Source of the DNA: Sodiomyces alkalinus F11
Taxonomy: Eukaryota > Ascomycota > Sordariomycetes > Glomerellales > Plectosphaerellaceae
Direction: 5' to 3'
DNA length: 64,000 bases
NCBI RefSeq assembly: GCF_003711515.1
Contig: NW_021167080.1
Span: 903,200-967,199, forward strand
Below the pieces are notes generated by a model that was not told where the DNA came from, did not search any database, and worked only from the letters and a program-made list of their open reading frames with translations. Every line of letters begins with the position of its first letter. Position 1 is the first letter of the stretch. The position numbers and the translations under genes are program-made. Below are positions 38,504 to 51,579 of the stretch, in pieces.

Positions 38504-38855
38504 TGTCAGGTGCCTGCAGCAGTAGTTATAATAGGTCCCCAGTGTGAACCTATAGGGGTCCAGGTATACCCAGTCTAAAACCCCTTAAGGCATACACAAG
38601 GCAAGTTATTACACGGCAAACAGAATAGTCCCTTAAAGTAAATAAGGCAGCCCTCGAGGAAGTAAATATGTAGTCCTCGAGGAGTAAAGCGTAGTCTTAA
38701 GGAGTAAGGGAGCCTCCCCTTTAAAGGGGGAGGCTAGCGATTAATCTAACTCTTTAGCTATACTTATAATCTAACCCTATTATAATCCTATTATAATTAT
38801 ACCTGGTTCCTTACTTAACTCTACCTTTTCACTCTTTACGATTATCTATTTAATA
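38504..38855 (+). repeat. 5' LTR of D
   Basis: TGTCAGGTGCC...TTTAATA. The start resembles the E LTR (TGTTAGGTGCC on its minus strand). The last ~120 bp match LTR M, and the U5 end resembles E. The 3' LTR is outside the window. Confidence 0.75.
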
Positions 38856-38879
38856 TTTTAATCGCTCTACCCTTTAAGG

Positions 38880-40640
38880 GCGCGAAGACCGTTAAGGAGA
38901 GTCATTAAGATATCTAACTATCACGAAATAAATAATCCTACATTCGATCTTAATAAGGCTACTAGTTAGTTTAAGCGGTAGCTCCGTGATAGGGAAACCG
39001 CCTTTATAGAAAACGCTAATAAGGAATACGACAGGGATACGCCGGGAACTAACACGGCTCTTATTTCTACCACTGCACCGGCACCTATTCCTGCCCCTAC
39101 ACCCGCTCCTATTCCCGCACCTACTACTACTTTTATCCCTATTACTAGCACTACCTCTGCTATTACCTCTACCCCTATCACCGTTTCCGTTCCTCGGACC
39201 ACGATTATAATAGGACTAGTGCTTAATCCTAACCTGCCCCCGTATATAAACGTTAACCCAGCCATGCTAACAGAGGAATAACTAGACGAATGCCTTAAGT
39301 GGACAGAGGCATAGAACCACCGTAAACGTAAGCTCGCTTATCTCGCTAAGCTCGAGGCGGATACTACTACTATCGCTACTACTATTATTAATCCTAACCC
39401 GGCTAATATGACCTACCGCCGTATAGCTAAGCCCCGATATCGCGTTATAACCTAAGCGGGATCTTAGTATACCCACAATATATCCACGGCGTCCTCTATA
39501 CACGGGTCCGCTATATAGGCTAAGTTTCATTTCCCCCTTCTAAAATAGGATAGTATCTCCTAGGCTAAGTACTGCACGTTTATCTAGAAAATAAATTAAT
39601 AGTTTAACCTAGACTCTTAGTCTTTCCCCACGGACGCTATAAAAAACTACTTCGTTATATTATACCTCCCCTACTACCTTAAAAAACGCTAGGAGACTAA
39701 ACTACGATATAAGTACGATAGCGACTCGAATAGGGTTACCTAGGCCGTCCTATAGGCCTAGCTATCCCGTTAGGTTAATGATAACGATACCCGCTTAAGG
39801 GAGGTAGCGGTATAGATCCAGAGCGAATCTATCTTATCCTAAAGAGAGGGAGAGTCCTACGCTAAGTTTATATAACGGTGGGAAGCCCTAGAGTTAGAAC
39901 TACTGGGCGAGCTCCCGGACTAGTAAAGGATTTAGATAGTACTAATAAGGGCCTTCCGCCTATTCGGGACTATATAGTATCTATAGGGGTCCCTAAGGAC
40001 TATTAGGACCTGGCCCCGGCCTATCACAGGGCTAAGGCCTTAACTATTACCGATAGTTTAGCCGTCGGCCGGATAGACTTTTAGTCCGCTACCTAATAAC
40101 GTTATTTCCGCTCACGTGCCCACGGTTATAATCCCCACGCTCCGGCCACCTATAATTCCACTAGTACCCCTATATCTACTACTATATCTACCCCTACGCC
40201 TATACTAGCCTCCGCTACTACTCCTAGCTACCCTATACGCCCTAGACCGTTATCGTACCGTAATTCTATCACTTACTATAACTATAACTAAAAAGGGCAC
40301 TACGCCACTATATACCCTAGCCCTTATACCGAGCGGTCGTGCTTAAGTAATAGTAATCCGAATACCTAGCCGGTATCTATATCTTATCCTATAGTCGGCC
40401 GTGTCACGGGTAAAGTACTCTAGGAACTATACCCGTCTCGGACTACCCCTACTACTATACTAGTAGAGACACGCGTATCCCTTCGTCGAGGTAAGGAATA
40501 GGTGTAGATAGCGGCTCTCCTTAACGGAGGCGCCGATACTAATGTTTTAGATCGGTCCCTCCTAGGACCTAGTTAGGTTCCCGAGGGGTCCCTAGTTCCG
40601 GTATCCTAGATTACGGAAGGATAAACGAAGATAACTCTAG
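38880..40640 (+). pseudogene. gag of D, broken
   Basis: It follows a leader shared with E (TCGCTCTACCYTT). It is Pro/Thr-rich at about 39.06-39.2 kb, has a gag core at about 39.5-40.0 kb, and a zinc knuckle near 40.28 kb reading YYNYNxKGHYA with Cys-to-Tyr changes. Two minus-strand open frames over it are shadows. Confidence 0.65.
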
Positions 40641-41184
40641 GATCCACTTATTGGATTATCGTCGCTATCTACCACAAAAGACATAAGAGGGTATAATACG
40701 CCGAGTTCTATGTTATAAACCTTATAGGCGTAAAATTTATCCTAGGGAGGCCGTGGCTTATAGCCGTTAACCCTAATATTAATTAGTAGTATAGCATGTA
40801 GGCCTACCCCTTAACCTACGCCGAGCTTAGTATAATTATATCCCTAAAAGAGCTATATAAGGCAGTTAGATAAGCTACGTCTATCCTTACTCTAACCTAT
40901 ATAGGTTCTATATAGGGCCTATATATCCGCTATATTAGCCTAGCAGAAAACCCTTTAGTGGGATATAGAGATAAATTCTTAGAGGCTAGGGAACCCCCCA
41001 CACTACTAGGATAGTATTAAGATTTCGCTAACGTTTTCAACGTTAAAAACGCCGGGAGGCTGCTAATATACTAGTAGTAGGATCACGCTATTAAGATCGA
41101 GGAAGGGAAGAAGCCGCCGTACGGTCCTATCTACCCCCTCGCTATATAAAAGCTCGAGGTGCTACGTTAATACCTATAGGATAC
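40641..41184 (+). pseudogene. D pol piece 1 (protease to RT linker)
   Basis: Recognised by the pre-RT sequence (readable as PYGPIYPLA, then YLxDT) that ends exactly at the gatac TSD of element G. The continuation starts after the second gatac at 47284. Confidence 0.65.
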
Positions 41185-41544
41185 TAATATGCCCTGACCA
41201 GGCATATCCCTGGCCAGCTAGTACTCTAGGACCTATAAGCTAGGCTTTTCTCGAGGGGTAACCTTTACTATAAAATATAAGATATAATAAAGATATCTTA
41301 GTCTAACTAAGGGGGCGCGCCCCCGGGACTTAAGTATTCCACGGGTAACCCCGTAGAATCCTCGGCTCCTACGTATAGGAACCCGGGGGATTCCCCGGTA
41401 TTTACTAATTATACCCTAGGGAAGCTATAGTATACCCTAAAGGTACCTATAGCGTACCCCGTAGGTGCTATGGCTCATGCTATAGTACCGCTAGGGTACT
41501 CTATAGTATACCTTAGTATTCCCGGTGGAATCTAGGGCGTATTA
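41185..41544. repeat. Left LTR of G
   Basis: 360 bp, contains a ggggcgcgcccccggg-like GC palindrome near 41311. One base shorter than its partner (ggtaacccc versus ggtaaacccc). Confidence 0.92.
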
Positions 41545-41949
41545 AATACCCCGGGTAATAAAGCCCTATATCCCACGGGCTTTCCCCAGTAACTAGGATA
41601 GCCTTACTTAAGGTATATCGTGGTTATACTAGTAAACCGCGGTATAGTTAGAGTTAATAAAAGGAAAAGAAGAAAGGAAAGTTATTCTAGAGGCGGCGCC
41701 TTAATAGCGACCGCTTACTACCTTCGCACCTAATATAGCGATACTAAATATACCGAGGTCGTGGTATCCCTTCCTAGCATATACCCTAGTAAAATCCTAA
41801 GGCGAGTAAATAGGCAGATAGGAGAAAACTTCGTACCGTCCCGCTAAGCTATAATACTATATACTATAGCGAAAATAAATATACTAATACTATATACCGA
41901 AACTTCCTATCACGATATTCCACGATAAAGCCTAGGTAGTCCTAGTGTC

Positions 41950-43590
41950 TATTATACCTAAATATATAGTTAGTTAAGTATAGTAATCTCGTCCTCGTTA
42001 ATAGTAAGCTTAGGCATATTTATTAGGATTCCCTATTACGCTAGTGGTATTTATAGGGCCACCGCGGCCTTGTCTATAGTAATCTTAGCGGCCCGGGCTT
42101 TAACCTCTATTCGATTAGTAACGAACGCTACCTTTAGGCTAATAGTCGCGCGGTTGGACTATATCGCTTTAAGCGCTACGTAGTAGCGGGTAATATTAAC
42201 GGCCTTATTACAGTCGGAAATAACTAGGTTTACTAAGGAATCCCGGCGAGTATTAGTTAGTTAGCCATTTAAGATAAACGGCGCGACGGCTATTATTCGT
42301 CCTATACGCTATATTATAAGTAGTAGCGATAAGTCCGCCGCGTTTTAGGCGTTATTATTAGCGAGCCCGTCTCTTAGTTTAGTGAGTATAAAGTTTATAG
42401 CCGGGATTAGGAGGTAGACGGCGTGCTCGCGCTAGCGGACGATAGTGATATACCATGTATCCTTAGTAATATATTCTTTTACGGGTTAGATACCCGCGAT
42501 CTTTAGTCTAGTACCGAAGTTCTTAATAATATCTCGTATAGCCTTCTCCGTGTCTATTATACCGATAATTCGCTTAGCGGGCTGCTTAGCGACTGGACCT
42601 AAGGGGGCCGGACGCTTATTAGATAGCGTGAGTATAGGCTTTTCCCTAGTACATACTATAGTGAGAAACTCTTAGACTATAGGTATAATACGAACTAATT
42701 CCTTACCCTTCTTAGCGGGAAGCCTATAGATAAACGTACGGATAAGCTTATTAGTGATATTAGCTTATTTAGTATACTAGCCTATATTCTTCTTAAGCTT
42801 GGCGTGTATTATAGTTCTTTAGGGTTCTATCATGACTATATCGTATACTACCTTAAAGAGGTAGGCGTGGTCGCGGATATACTATAATATAAAGCCGGGG
42901 ACTATAGTGTTTACTAGCTTCTTAGGCGTCTTAGCCTATAGAGTACTAGCGGATAACGGGCCGGTTACGGCGCGGCTAGCCTCTACCTTAGCTTTAAGGT
43001 CGATAAATACAGTTATACGCTAGCCGGAGGTAATAGTAGGGCTATCAGCGTTAGTAGCGTAGTTAGATTACGGCGTCTTAACGTACTTCCCTATATAGTT
43101 ATAGGGGGCGTCGGGGTCTTATACTATAATATATCCCTTAAACGATATATCTGGCCATTCCTACCAATTAAGGTCCTTATTAATCTTAAGTATATACTCG
43201 GGCTATAGGATATACTAGGCGATTTTACGCGCTTCCTTTTTAATAATTATAAGGTTTAGTTTCGGGTAATTCTAGGGGATAAATAAGACGCGGTTAAGGT
43301 CTCGCGTATCCGGTTCGTTATAACCTTATGCCTCCGCGTATCTGCGGAATTCCTTAATCTTAGCCGGATAGGATTCTTTTTAGGCGGCGAAATATACCCC
43401 GAGGGAGGGCAGCTTATTCTTTAGGCGTTCTTCCTCTCCGTAGAGGGTGACCGTATAAAAGTCTCCTTCTTTAGTAAAGCTTTAACCCGGCTTCTTAGTA
43501 TTTCTAAAAGCTCTATCGAAGGTGTTATAATATACGGAGTCCTTAGATAGTTAGTATAATATCGGAGCTTATGCTATAAAGTATATAGGA
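41950..43590 (-). pseudogene. Only long frame of G (unknown, possibly gag-like)
   Basis: About 540 codons with stops only where TAG/TAA could derive from CAG/CAA/TGG. Readable parts include FYTVTLYGEEERLKNKLPSL, EWPDISFKGYI and PAKRIIGIIDTEKA. It is helical and lysine-rich in the C-terminal half. No zinc knuckle, protease or RT motif is visible. A structural gag-like role is a guess from its position in an LTR element. Confidence 0.5.
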
Positions 43591-44239
43591 CGTCGCGGTG
43601 GTATAGGGAAGGTAAGATAGGCTAGAAAGAGTATACATGCTAAGATAATAAGAGTAGTGAATAGGATACTATAGGAATAATAGTGGACGATTTAGGAACT
43701 AATAGTGAACTATATTAGCGATATAAATAATCGCGGTGATAGTAAGTAGGAAAGGAAGGGGAATAAAAGGCGAATATTATAGGAGCGATATTTTTTTTTC
43801 TAACGCTGTGTAGGGCTCTGTAGTAACTATAACTACGGCGGCCGATAAAAGGCACGTATAGGTTATAATGCTTCTATTCCTGCTATTTCTTATAGTTCCC
43901 TGGGGTTCACGGTTATTACCTAGGGCGGCGGTAATATTCGTCTTATATCGTACCGCCGGCGTGCCTTATAACCCTTAGTGTTCTAGTTCCCTGTATACCT
44001 TATAGTTCTTTAGCGTCTCGCGGTTTTTTAACGCTCGCGGTTCTTTAACCTCGTCTAGCTATAGCGCCCTCGGAACCTCCGTCTTCTTTAAGGCTATCCT
44101 TAGATTAACTAAGGTCTTTTATCTATCCTTAAAGACGTTAATTAGTTCCTACGCCTCTATAGCTTCTTCTAGTATCTAATTATTCCGGTAAGCTAGCTAA
44201 CTTTGTCCCTCGCTAATAAGGTTACCTTATTCTTACGGT

Positions 44240-44362
44240 GCTTATATAGGTCTTACCGTTCGCCGGCGGTAATCGAACTTTAGCTATATAACGGCTTTAT
44301 ATAACGGCTTTTATCTATAACGATATTCGCCGGCGGTAACCGAACTTTAGCTATATAACGGC
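44240..44362. repeat. Tandem duplication in G (~75-bp unit)
   Basis: cgccggcggtaaycgaacttt followed by agctatataacggctttta occurs twice, at about 44251 and 44327. Confidence 0.75.
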
Positions 44363-44859
44363 TTTTATCCCTAAGTATCTGCCCCGGGTAATATAAGTCT
44401 TATATCCCGCGGGTGTCCTTTAGCAGCGATAGTATTTATAATAGATAGGAAAGAAGGGAAAAGAAAGAAGGGAAAGGGAAGAAAGGAAAGGATAGAAAGG
44501 AAAGGAAAGGAAAAAAGTATACATTATAAAACGGCGGAGATATATTAAGGGGGGATAGTAAACTATAATATAGAGTAATAATATAGCGGTATACTATGAG
44601 CGGACGTAAAGAATTGATAGTAAACTATAATATTCGCCCGGGGAATAGGTCCGCGTTCGGATCCTTAACCGGTAATAAGGCGAGTAAAGATCTCTGCCGT
44701 TTAGTTCTTCTATTTTAACTAGCCGTCTAGCTATCCTAGGTGCTACGGTATTCCACGACGTCCTTCCGAAGTCTAAGATAGGGTCCTGGTCGGAAATAGT
44801 AGATATAGCGGTATATATACTATAGCCCGTAGATAAGGGTAGTCTTAGTAAACTTATCG

Positions 44860-45660
44860 GTCACGGTTAAAGGCGAGTCTACTATAGGGAAGCCCTCCTA
44901 ATAAGGAGGAAAGCCGAGGGAACCTTAGGCAAACCTGATAAAAGCTAGTAGAATAAGGGGAAGCTGTCACGGACATACTAAGCAAGGGACGATAAGATAT
45001 ACTCAGCTTATCGGGTTAATAATAGCAGATATATCACGGACCAACCGGTTATCGCCTTAGTATCGCTATTACATAGCTACGGGATAGTATCTATACGATT
45101 TAGGTCCACGATCTAAAAGGGCCTATCCAGTAGCAGGTATACCTAGAATTAACAGGTTATCACCATAGTCTCGCTATTATATAGCTAAGGGATAGTATCC
45201 ACGAGGGATATCACCACGACCTAGAAGGGCCGAGGCTATATCTGGATTCCTAGATATTAGGCTATAGGAAGTTAGAGGTAGGACCACTAGGAGTTAACAA
45301 GAGAATAAAGGTTAAGATATCAGGTGTAATAGTCTTATATTAAGGGAGTTAGCCGGGGGGAGATAGGAGGATTCTAGTTAGACCCCGGATAGCTATAAAA
45401 GGAGCGCCTTAGGGACCTCTTTCTTAAGGCGGGTAACGAATAATCTAAGTATTCTAAGACCCCTTACCTATAGACGAACCACTATTCACTTAGGACGTGT
45501 CGGTTAATCACTATTATACCACTCTATACGAAGACACCTTTAACAGAAGCTCTCCTTTAATAGGGAGAATAAGCTAAAGGACCTCGGGTAAATCCGCTAA
45601 AGGCTAGTAGAATAAGGGGAAGCCCTCCCTTTACCAGGGACAACTAGCCTAGGGGGTCTT
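44860..45660. repeat. Dispersed duplications in G
   Basis: Two motif pairs: ggctagtagaataaggggaag-type blocks at about 44900-44975 and 45560-45630, and ggttatcrccwtagtmtcgc-type blocks at about 45045-45130 and 45165-45245. They suggest a non-coding interior grown by duplication. Confidence 0.6.
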
Positions 45661-45944
45661 AGGTAATTTAATAATAAAGTCTATAGCTCGCGATTAAGCT
45701 ATTTCTCTTACGGCAGAGGCTAGGGTATACCTCTAAGCCTTAGGATATATAGCCTTAGGCACGGATACTAATTCTACGCTTTTCCTTTTAGGGTTACTAT
45801 ACCGCTAGCCTCGGATATTCTCGGTATATTAAGTTAGTCGGAGAAAGGCGAGCCGCGCTAGGAGGAAAATATTCTCCGCGAAATACGGGTAAAGGGAAGA
45901 TTACGATAAGGGGAGGCTAGCTCCCCTTATACTCCGCGGGAAAA

Positions 45945-46068
45945 GGGGAAAATAAAAAGAAAAAAGGGGGGGGGAATTATCGAGTAGCTTAGTGCCACGG
46001 TGAAAAAAAAAGGGGGGGGATTATCGAGTGGCTTAGTGCTATAGCGGAAGGGGGGGAGGGGGGGGGGG
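45945..46068. repeat. A/G-run tandem units in G
   Basis: An A-run/G-run tract followed by attatcgagtrgcttagtgc occurs twice (about 45952-46002 and 46003-46046), then a third purine run (46046-46069). A strongly purine-biased plus strand. Confidence 0.7.
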
Positions 46069-46660
46069 ATTAATACGCCCCGTGGTTCTTTACCGGAGCT
46101 CGGGTTCTATAAAGGATACTAATATATAGGATAGTAATCGCTATTCTACGCCCTTTAGCGATCTAGAATAGTTAGCGTCGGTATAGGTTAGTATAATCGC
46201 CTACGCCGACTAACGATTATTAGGAAGATTAGTATTATATTAGAGCTAGAGATCTATAGTAGGTGCTAGTATAGGTTAGTATAGGCGCCGTTCCTACGCT
46301 TAACTAATAACCGTGGATTCCCTAGTATACTCCGCGCCTAGACCTAGTAAAGGGGAGGCGATTACGTGGGGGAGGTTAATACGCCCCCGTAATCTTATCG
46401 GGGCTTTAGTCCTACGGAGGATACTAGTATATAGGATAGTATAGACGCTATCCTATGCCTTTTAGCAATTATTAAGAATAGTTAGCGTCGGTATAGGTTA
46501 GTAAGATCGCTACCTTACGCCGACTAGTAATTAGTAGGAAGGTTATCGCGGTATTAAAGCTCGGGTTCTACGGCTAGTATAGGTTAGTATAGTCGCTATT
46601 CCTACGCTTAACGGTAGTTCCCTTAACTACTCCACGCCTAAACCTATTCAAGGGGAGGCG
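46068..46660. repeat. ~290-bp tandem duplication in G
   Basis: Copies at about 46068-46360 and 46372-46660 share landmarks in the same order: ttaatacgcccc, atataggatagta, gttagcgtcggtataggtta and aaggggaggcg. Confidence 0.75.
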
Positions 46661-46922
46661 TTTTCGCTTAGCGCGAGTGGTTATATCTATTTAGTCTTAG
46701 TATACACAGTTCGCGCCTTCAAGGGCGGCTACGCCTAGTACGCTAGCATTCGCTAGGGTACCCTATAGTACGCCCTAGTGAACTATATACCTGTTTAGTC
46801 TTAATATACGTAGTCCGTGACGGCGACCGCTAGTAAACCGCGTGCCTATTTAGTCTTCGTACACGTAGTCCGCGCCGGGCAGCGGTATATAAACCTTACC
46901 TAAAAGCTTAGTTACTACTATT

Positions 46923-47283
46923 TAATATACCCTAACTAGGTATATCCCTGGCTAGCTAGTACTCTAGGACCTATAAGCTAGGCTTTTCTCGAGGGGTAAC
47001 CTTTACTATAAAATATAGGGTATAATAAAGATATCTTAGTCTAACTAAGGGGGCGCGCCCCCGGGATTTAAGTATTCTACGGGTAAACCCCGTGGAATCC
47101 TTAGCTCCTACGTATAGGAACCCGGGGGATTCCCCGGTATTCACTAATTATACCCCAGGGAAGCTATAGTGTACCCTAAAGGTACCTATAGCGTACCTGG
47201 TGTGTGCTATGGCTTATACTATAGTACCGCTAGGGTACCCTATAGTACGCTCTGGTATACCCGGTAGAATCTAGGGCGTATCA
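46923..47283. repeat. Right LTR of G
   Basis: 361 bp, starting TAATATACCC where the left copy has TAATATGCCC (G-to-A). Confidence 0.92.
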
Positions 47284-47288
47284 GATAC

Positions 47289-48852
47289 CGTTATGAAAGG
47301 ATAGATTAAACCGTCTACTAGTCTAGCTAGTGCCCTTATCCTATTTATCCCTAAAAAGGGTAGTAAGCTATATCTTTATATTAACTATAAAGGGTTAAAT
47401 AAGGGAACTATTAAGGATTATACTCTACTACCCCTTATCCACGAAATCTTAGATCGGTTATCGTTAGCGTAGTACTATACTAAACTAAATCTTAAGGACG
47501 TATACTATCAGCTCCGTATACGAGCTGGTAATAAATAGAACACGGCGTTCCGTATAAAATACAGTCACTACGAGTACCTCGTTATACTATTCGAGTTAAC
47601 TAACGCGCCCGTAAGCTTTTAACGCTATATTAATTAAGCGCCATTAGATCTTATCGATACTATCTATGTTATATACCTCGACGATATTCTTATTTATAGT
47701 AAGGACTTAGCCACCCACTACGTGCATGTCCGCGAGGTCCTTATAAGGCTTAGGCAGTAGTCGCTATATACTAACCCTAATATGTATAAGTTTAAGACCC
47801 GCGATATTAAATTCCTAGGGTTTATCTATAGCCTAGATAGGGTATATATAGACCTGTCTCGCGTTAAGGCTATCCGCGACTAAGAACTCCCTAACAGTAT
47901 TAAGAAAATACAGGTCTTCCTAGGTTTTACGGGTTTTTATAGACATTTTATTCGGAACTACTCTAAGGTGGCCGCTCCCCCTACAAACCATCTCAAAGGG
48001 GGCCATACAGGAGGCCACACTAACGGCCCTACTAAGGGCTACGCCAGGGTCCTTATACTTTCCTAGCAGGCCTAGGCCGCGTTCGAGGAAATAAAGCGAC
48101 TATTTCAGAAAACGCTAGTTTTAAGGCATTTTAATCCTACTCTACCGATACGCATTAAGCCCGACGCTTCTACTTTTACAATTAGGGCCGTTATCAGTTA
48201 GCTTAAGGATAGGCTATAAAAACCCGCTACGTTTATATCCTATAAGCTTCGCGGCGCTAGGCTTAACTACAGCACGCCTAACTCTAAGCTTATAGCTATT
48301 ATCGAGTCTTTTCGGATATAGCGCTACTACGTGGCCTATAGTTAAAGTCCTATAATCGTCTTAACAAACCACCTAAACCATCGTTATCTACTAGATAAGC
48401 CAAAGCTTGAAGGCTAGCACGCACGGTAGCTTAAGGAGGTCGCCCCGTTTAATTTTAAGATATTATACCGCCTAGGGACGTTAAACCCCGCGGATAGATT
48501 ATTAAGGCAGCCCTAATATACGCCCTATAAGCGCGCCCTAGGTACTAACCGGGCTAAGGCAGCAGAGTCTTTTTCGAAGCGTTTTATTATAGGGTATATC
48601 GGGAACCAGGGTGGTTCCCGTGCTACCCTAGTTTCTATTCCCGCTCCTCCTATCTTAGTAGTTAAGACGTAAGCGGATAACCTTTTTTTAGAGCCCGCTC
48701 CTCCTATCTTAGTGATTAAGATTTAAGCGGATAACCTTTTTTCAGAGTCCTTTTCGGAGCGTTTTGTCTTAGGCCTATATAAGACCTAGTATAGTACCCG
48801 CGTTATTCCCGCTCTTGACTCCCCGTTACCGGAAAAGGTAGTAAAGGTGTAA
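47289..48852 (+). pseudogene. D pol piece 2 (RT and RNase H)
   Basis: RT is clear: LFIPKKGSKLYLYINYKGLN, DYTLLPLIHEILDRL, YLDDILIYSKDL. RNase H runs from about 48.16 to 48.5 kb (IKPDASTFTI). The frame is interrupted by TAG/TAA. It ends at the E insertion. Confidence 0.85.
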
Positions 48853-49226
48853 TGTTAGATAGGTAGTTATAAGGAGTAAGAAGGTAGTAGCGAGAGGGTC
48901 CGAAAAGGAACCGGCGTGGATTAAGTAGTGGTCACGGCTAGTCCGAATATAGGTAGTCCTAAAGAATCAGAATAATCGCTGCCCTCTCTATACTAAGGAG
49001 GGGGCACTATATAAGCACTATATACTCTTAGGCTAACGCTAGGGTAGTTAAACGGATATCATAAACGGATATCTACACCTAAGCCTAGGCCACGGCCCTC
49101 TATAGTCGTATCGGCCTAGGGTAGCCGTGGCTATATTAGGCCGGGCGCCTAGTCTCGTCTATACAGGAACCCGTCGTGGTCCCGTTATATACCCGGCCTC
49201 TATCTCCTAGGCAGGGGCACCTAATA
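48853..49226 (-). repeat. 3' LTR of E
   Basis: 374 bp. On the plus strand it starts TGTTAG intact and ends CTAATA. Confidence 0.92.
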
Positions 49227-50042
49227 GGGCGACCTCTCCCGGAGTGCTCCTGTCCTTAGGAGCGGCCGGTGCTGGATAGGGCTACTTTTCCCGACTATAC
49301 CCGGCGTTAGCTTATATTCCTACTATCCTTCTATTATTAATCCCGTATACGACTCCGTGGTAGTCCCGTCGTGGTCCTATCCTTAGTCCCTCGCTCTATT
49401 CCTATAGTCCTTCTATCCTTAATCCCGTATATAAACCCGTTATAGTCCTATTATAGTCCTATTCTTAATCCCTCGCTCTTATACTATAGCTAGCGTCGGC
49501 CTCCTTTCAATGCCTATAAAAAACCGGCGCCGATATCCCTTTAATTTAAATAAAGAACCGGCGTTAATATCCCTTTAATCTAAATAAAGAGCTAGCGCCG
49601 AATATCCCTGTAATCTATATAAAGAGCCGGTGCCGTTATATAATATATCTAAAAATAGAAATTTATCTCTTTCCTCTTATACCCCTTTTACCCTTATACC
49701 TTTTTGATAGGCAGGAACGGTAACTATATACCCCTTAAGGGGGATATCTTCCTTAACGCCTCTATAACTCTATTCTCTTTCGTTTTCCTTCTTCTTCACG
49801 CCTCCGATTTTCGATTTTCTCGATATCCGCTATATTCTATAAGTTAACCCTTATAGTATTGTCTTTATAGGAGTACGGTGTGATAGTTATTTTAGTAGTC
49901 GTTAACGTGTCGTAGCACTATTATTCTTACTACTTTTTCCTTATTACCTTATAAGTATCCTTTTAATATCTCTTTATCCTAGGGAAAATAACTTATTAGC
50001 TTCGCTAACTACCTTATATAGCCTCCCTCGCCTACCGCTATT
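49227..50042. other. E 3' non-coding segment
   Basis: Contains three short repeats of gtatatccctttaatctaaataaagagc-like sequence (about 49520-49640) and GTCCTATTATAGTCC-type repeats (about 49380-49470). No frame is recognised. Confidence 0.5.
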
Positions 50043-51190
50043 ATACCTCCTAAGGAGACTAATAATAATAATAATAATAATAAACGGCCGGTATTTAAGC
50101 TAGTAGCTAGTAGCGCTTCTAAGAAGCGTAAGACGGCGACGGCTATAGCGTTATCGTTATCGGCCGCCCCTCGTTAAGAGGTAGCGGATATTAGGGAAGG
50201 GGCTTCTGGGGGCTTAACCCTTAGAGATCCTTACTCTCGCTATACCGGCTAGCTAGCTAAGATTAATTTTAGTAATAAGACTTTAACTATTCGCTTTAAA
50301 TCGTGCCGGTACTCTAGTACGGTCTCCGCTAAGTATACCTATTACTATAGGTATAATAGTCGTTATTATAACGAGCTTTCTACCACGGGCCGTAACGCGG
50401 CTATTTAGTTATAGAAGGTGCTTATCGTCGCCGCTAATAAGGATAGGATAAACGATAGCCGTCGGGTAAGTTCTTCCCGGGGGGGGAGAAGGGGGTAATC
50501 CTAATATAGTATATACTAACCCTGCTATAGACTATAGCTATAGAGTACTAGAACGTCCTTAAGGCCTCCCTGGGTAAGCTTAAGAGGGAGATAACCTTTA
50601 CCGCCGCTAACGAGTCTTATAACGCTTATCGGGCGAAGGAAGAAGTTAATAACGCCCGCTAGAAAACGGCGGATAAAATCCTTAAGTCCCTCTAGGATAT
50701 AGCGTTATCGCTTTACCGGTATATTGATTAATAGGATTAATAGATAGCCGTATAGGAATACTTTACCGTCGCCTTTAAAAGGGTTATTACTAGTATAGCG
50801 TATAACCCCCCGGTAGTCCCCCCTTTTAATACACCACTATTTTCTCTTCCTCTCCCCCCTTCTCTCCCCTAGCTAGATATCCCCCCGCCCGCCTTTACGC
50901 CCTTTAATCTATTCGCTGATAATAACGGCGATAACGATAACGATAATACGTACTAAGGCCCCCCTAACCCCTATAATATCCCTAACTCGCCTATAATACT
51001 TACGCCCACGGCGAAGAAGAAAAAGGCGCTAGCTAAGAAGAAAGCGACGCCGAAGAAGATAACGCCGTTAATACCCCTACTAAAGAAGAAGAAGAAGTAG
51101 TAGAAGGCTAAGTCTTTTATCATTCTCTCGGATAATACGCTATCTACTAACGGGTAAAAGGTGGAAGGGGATAGTACCTATATAAGTAAA
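50043..51190 (+). pseudogene. Antisense Cys-rich/coiled-coil ORF inside E (degenerate)
   Basis: Opposite to E gag-pol, between the integrase end and the 3' LTR, as in B. It starts at a mutated ATG (ata at 50043) with PPKETNNNNNNN. A basic Ala/Ser segment (SASKKRKTATA) follows, then a cluster reading FKSCRYSSTVSAKYTYYYRY, in which the Tyr spacing suggests lost cysteines. After about 50.55 kb a coiled-coil-like charged region follows in another frame, then a Pro-rich segment (about 50.81-50.92 kb), and a poly-Lys end near 51.0-51.1 kb. Function is unknown. Layout parallels the B frame but the sequence differs. Confidence 0.6.
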
Positions 51191-51579
51191 AGCGCTATTA
51201 CTACAGTGTAGAGCGAGGTATATATAGAGGAAAACGGGGAGGGCCCTTAAGTACCTATACCCTTAGATTCGGAGTTAGAGGGTTACGCCGATAATCTATA
51301 ACCGTAGTAGGTATCCCTAGTAGGTAGGGGTTATACCGAGGATGCATAGCTATAGCAGGTAGTTAAAGGTATATACGGAGAATTAAGTAGAGGTTACGCT
51401 AAGGATCTATAATTATAGTAGGCGGTTAAAGGTATATACAGAGGATTAGGTAGGGGTTATACCGAGGATCTATAGCTATAGTAGGTGGTTAAAGGTATAT
51501 ATAGAGGACTTAATTTTTTTTTTAATATAACTTATAGGGTACGCCCGCCTACCACTTTAATTATACCCTCTTAATAGTC

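Larger units (their letters stand above)
41185..47283. mobile_element. LTR element G without recognisable pol (LARD-like)
   Basis: 6.1 kb, with LTRs of 360 and 361 bp and a perfect TSD gatac (41180-41184 and 47284-47288). Termini TAATATGCCC/GGGCGTATCA are nearly perfect inverted repeats. The interior holds one long degenerate frame on the minus strand (about 41.95-43.59 kb) and about 3 kb of non-coding DNA rich in tandem duplications. I could not find RT, integrase or protease signatures, so I suggest a large non-autonomous LTR element. Orientation is uncertain. Confidence 0.8.
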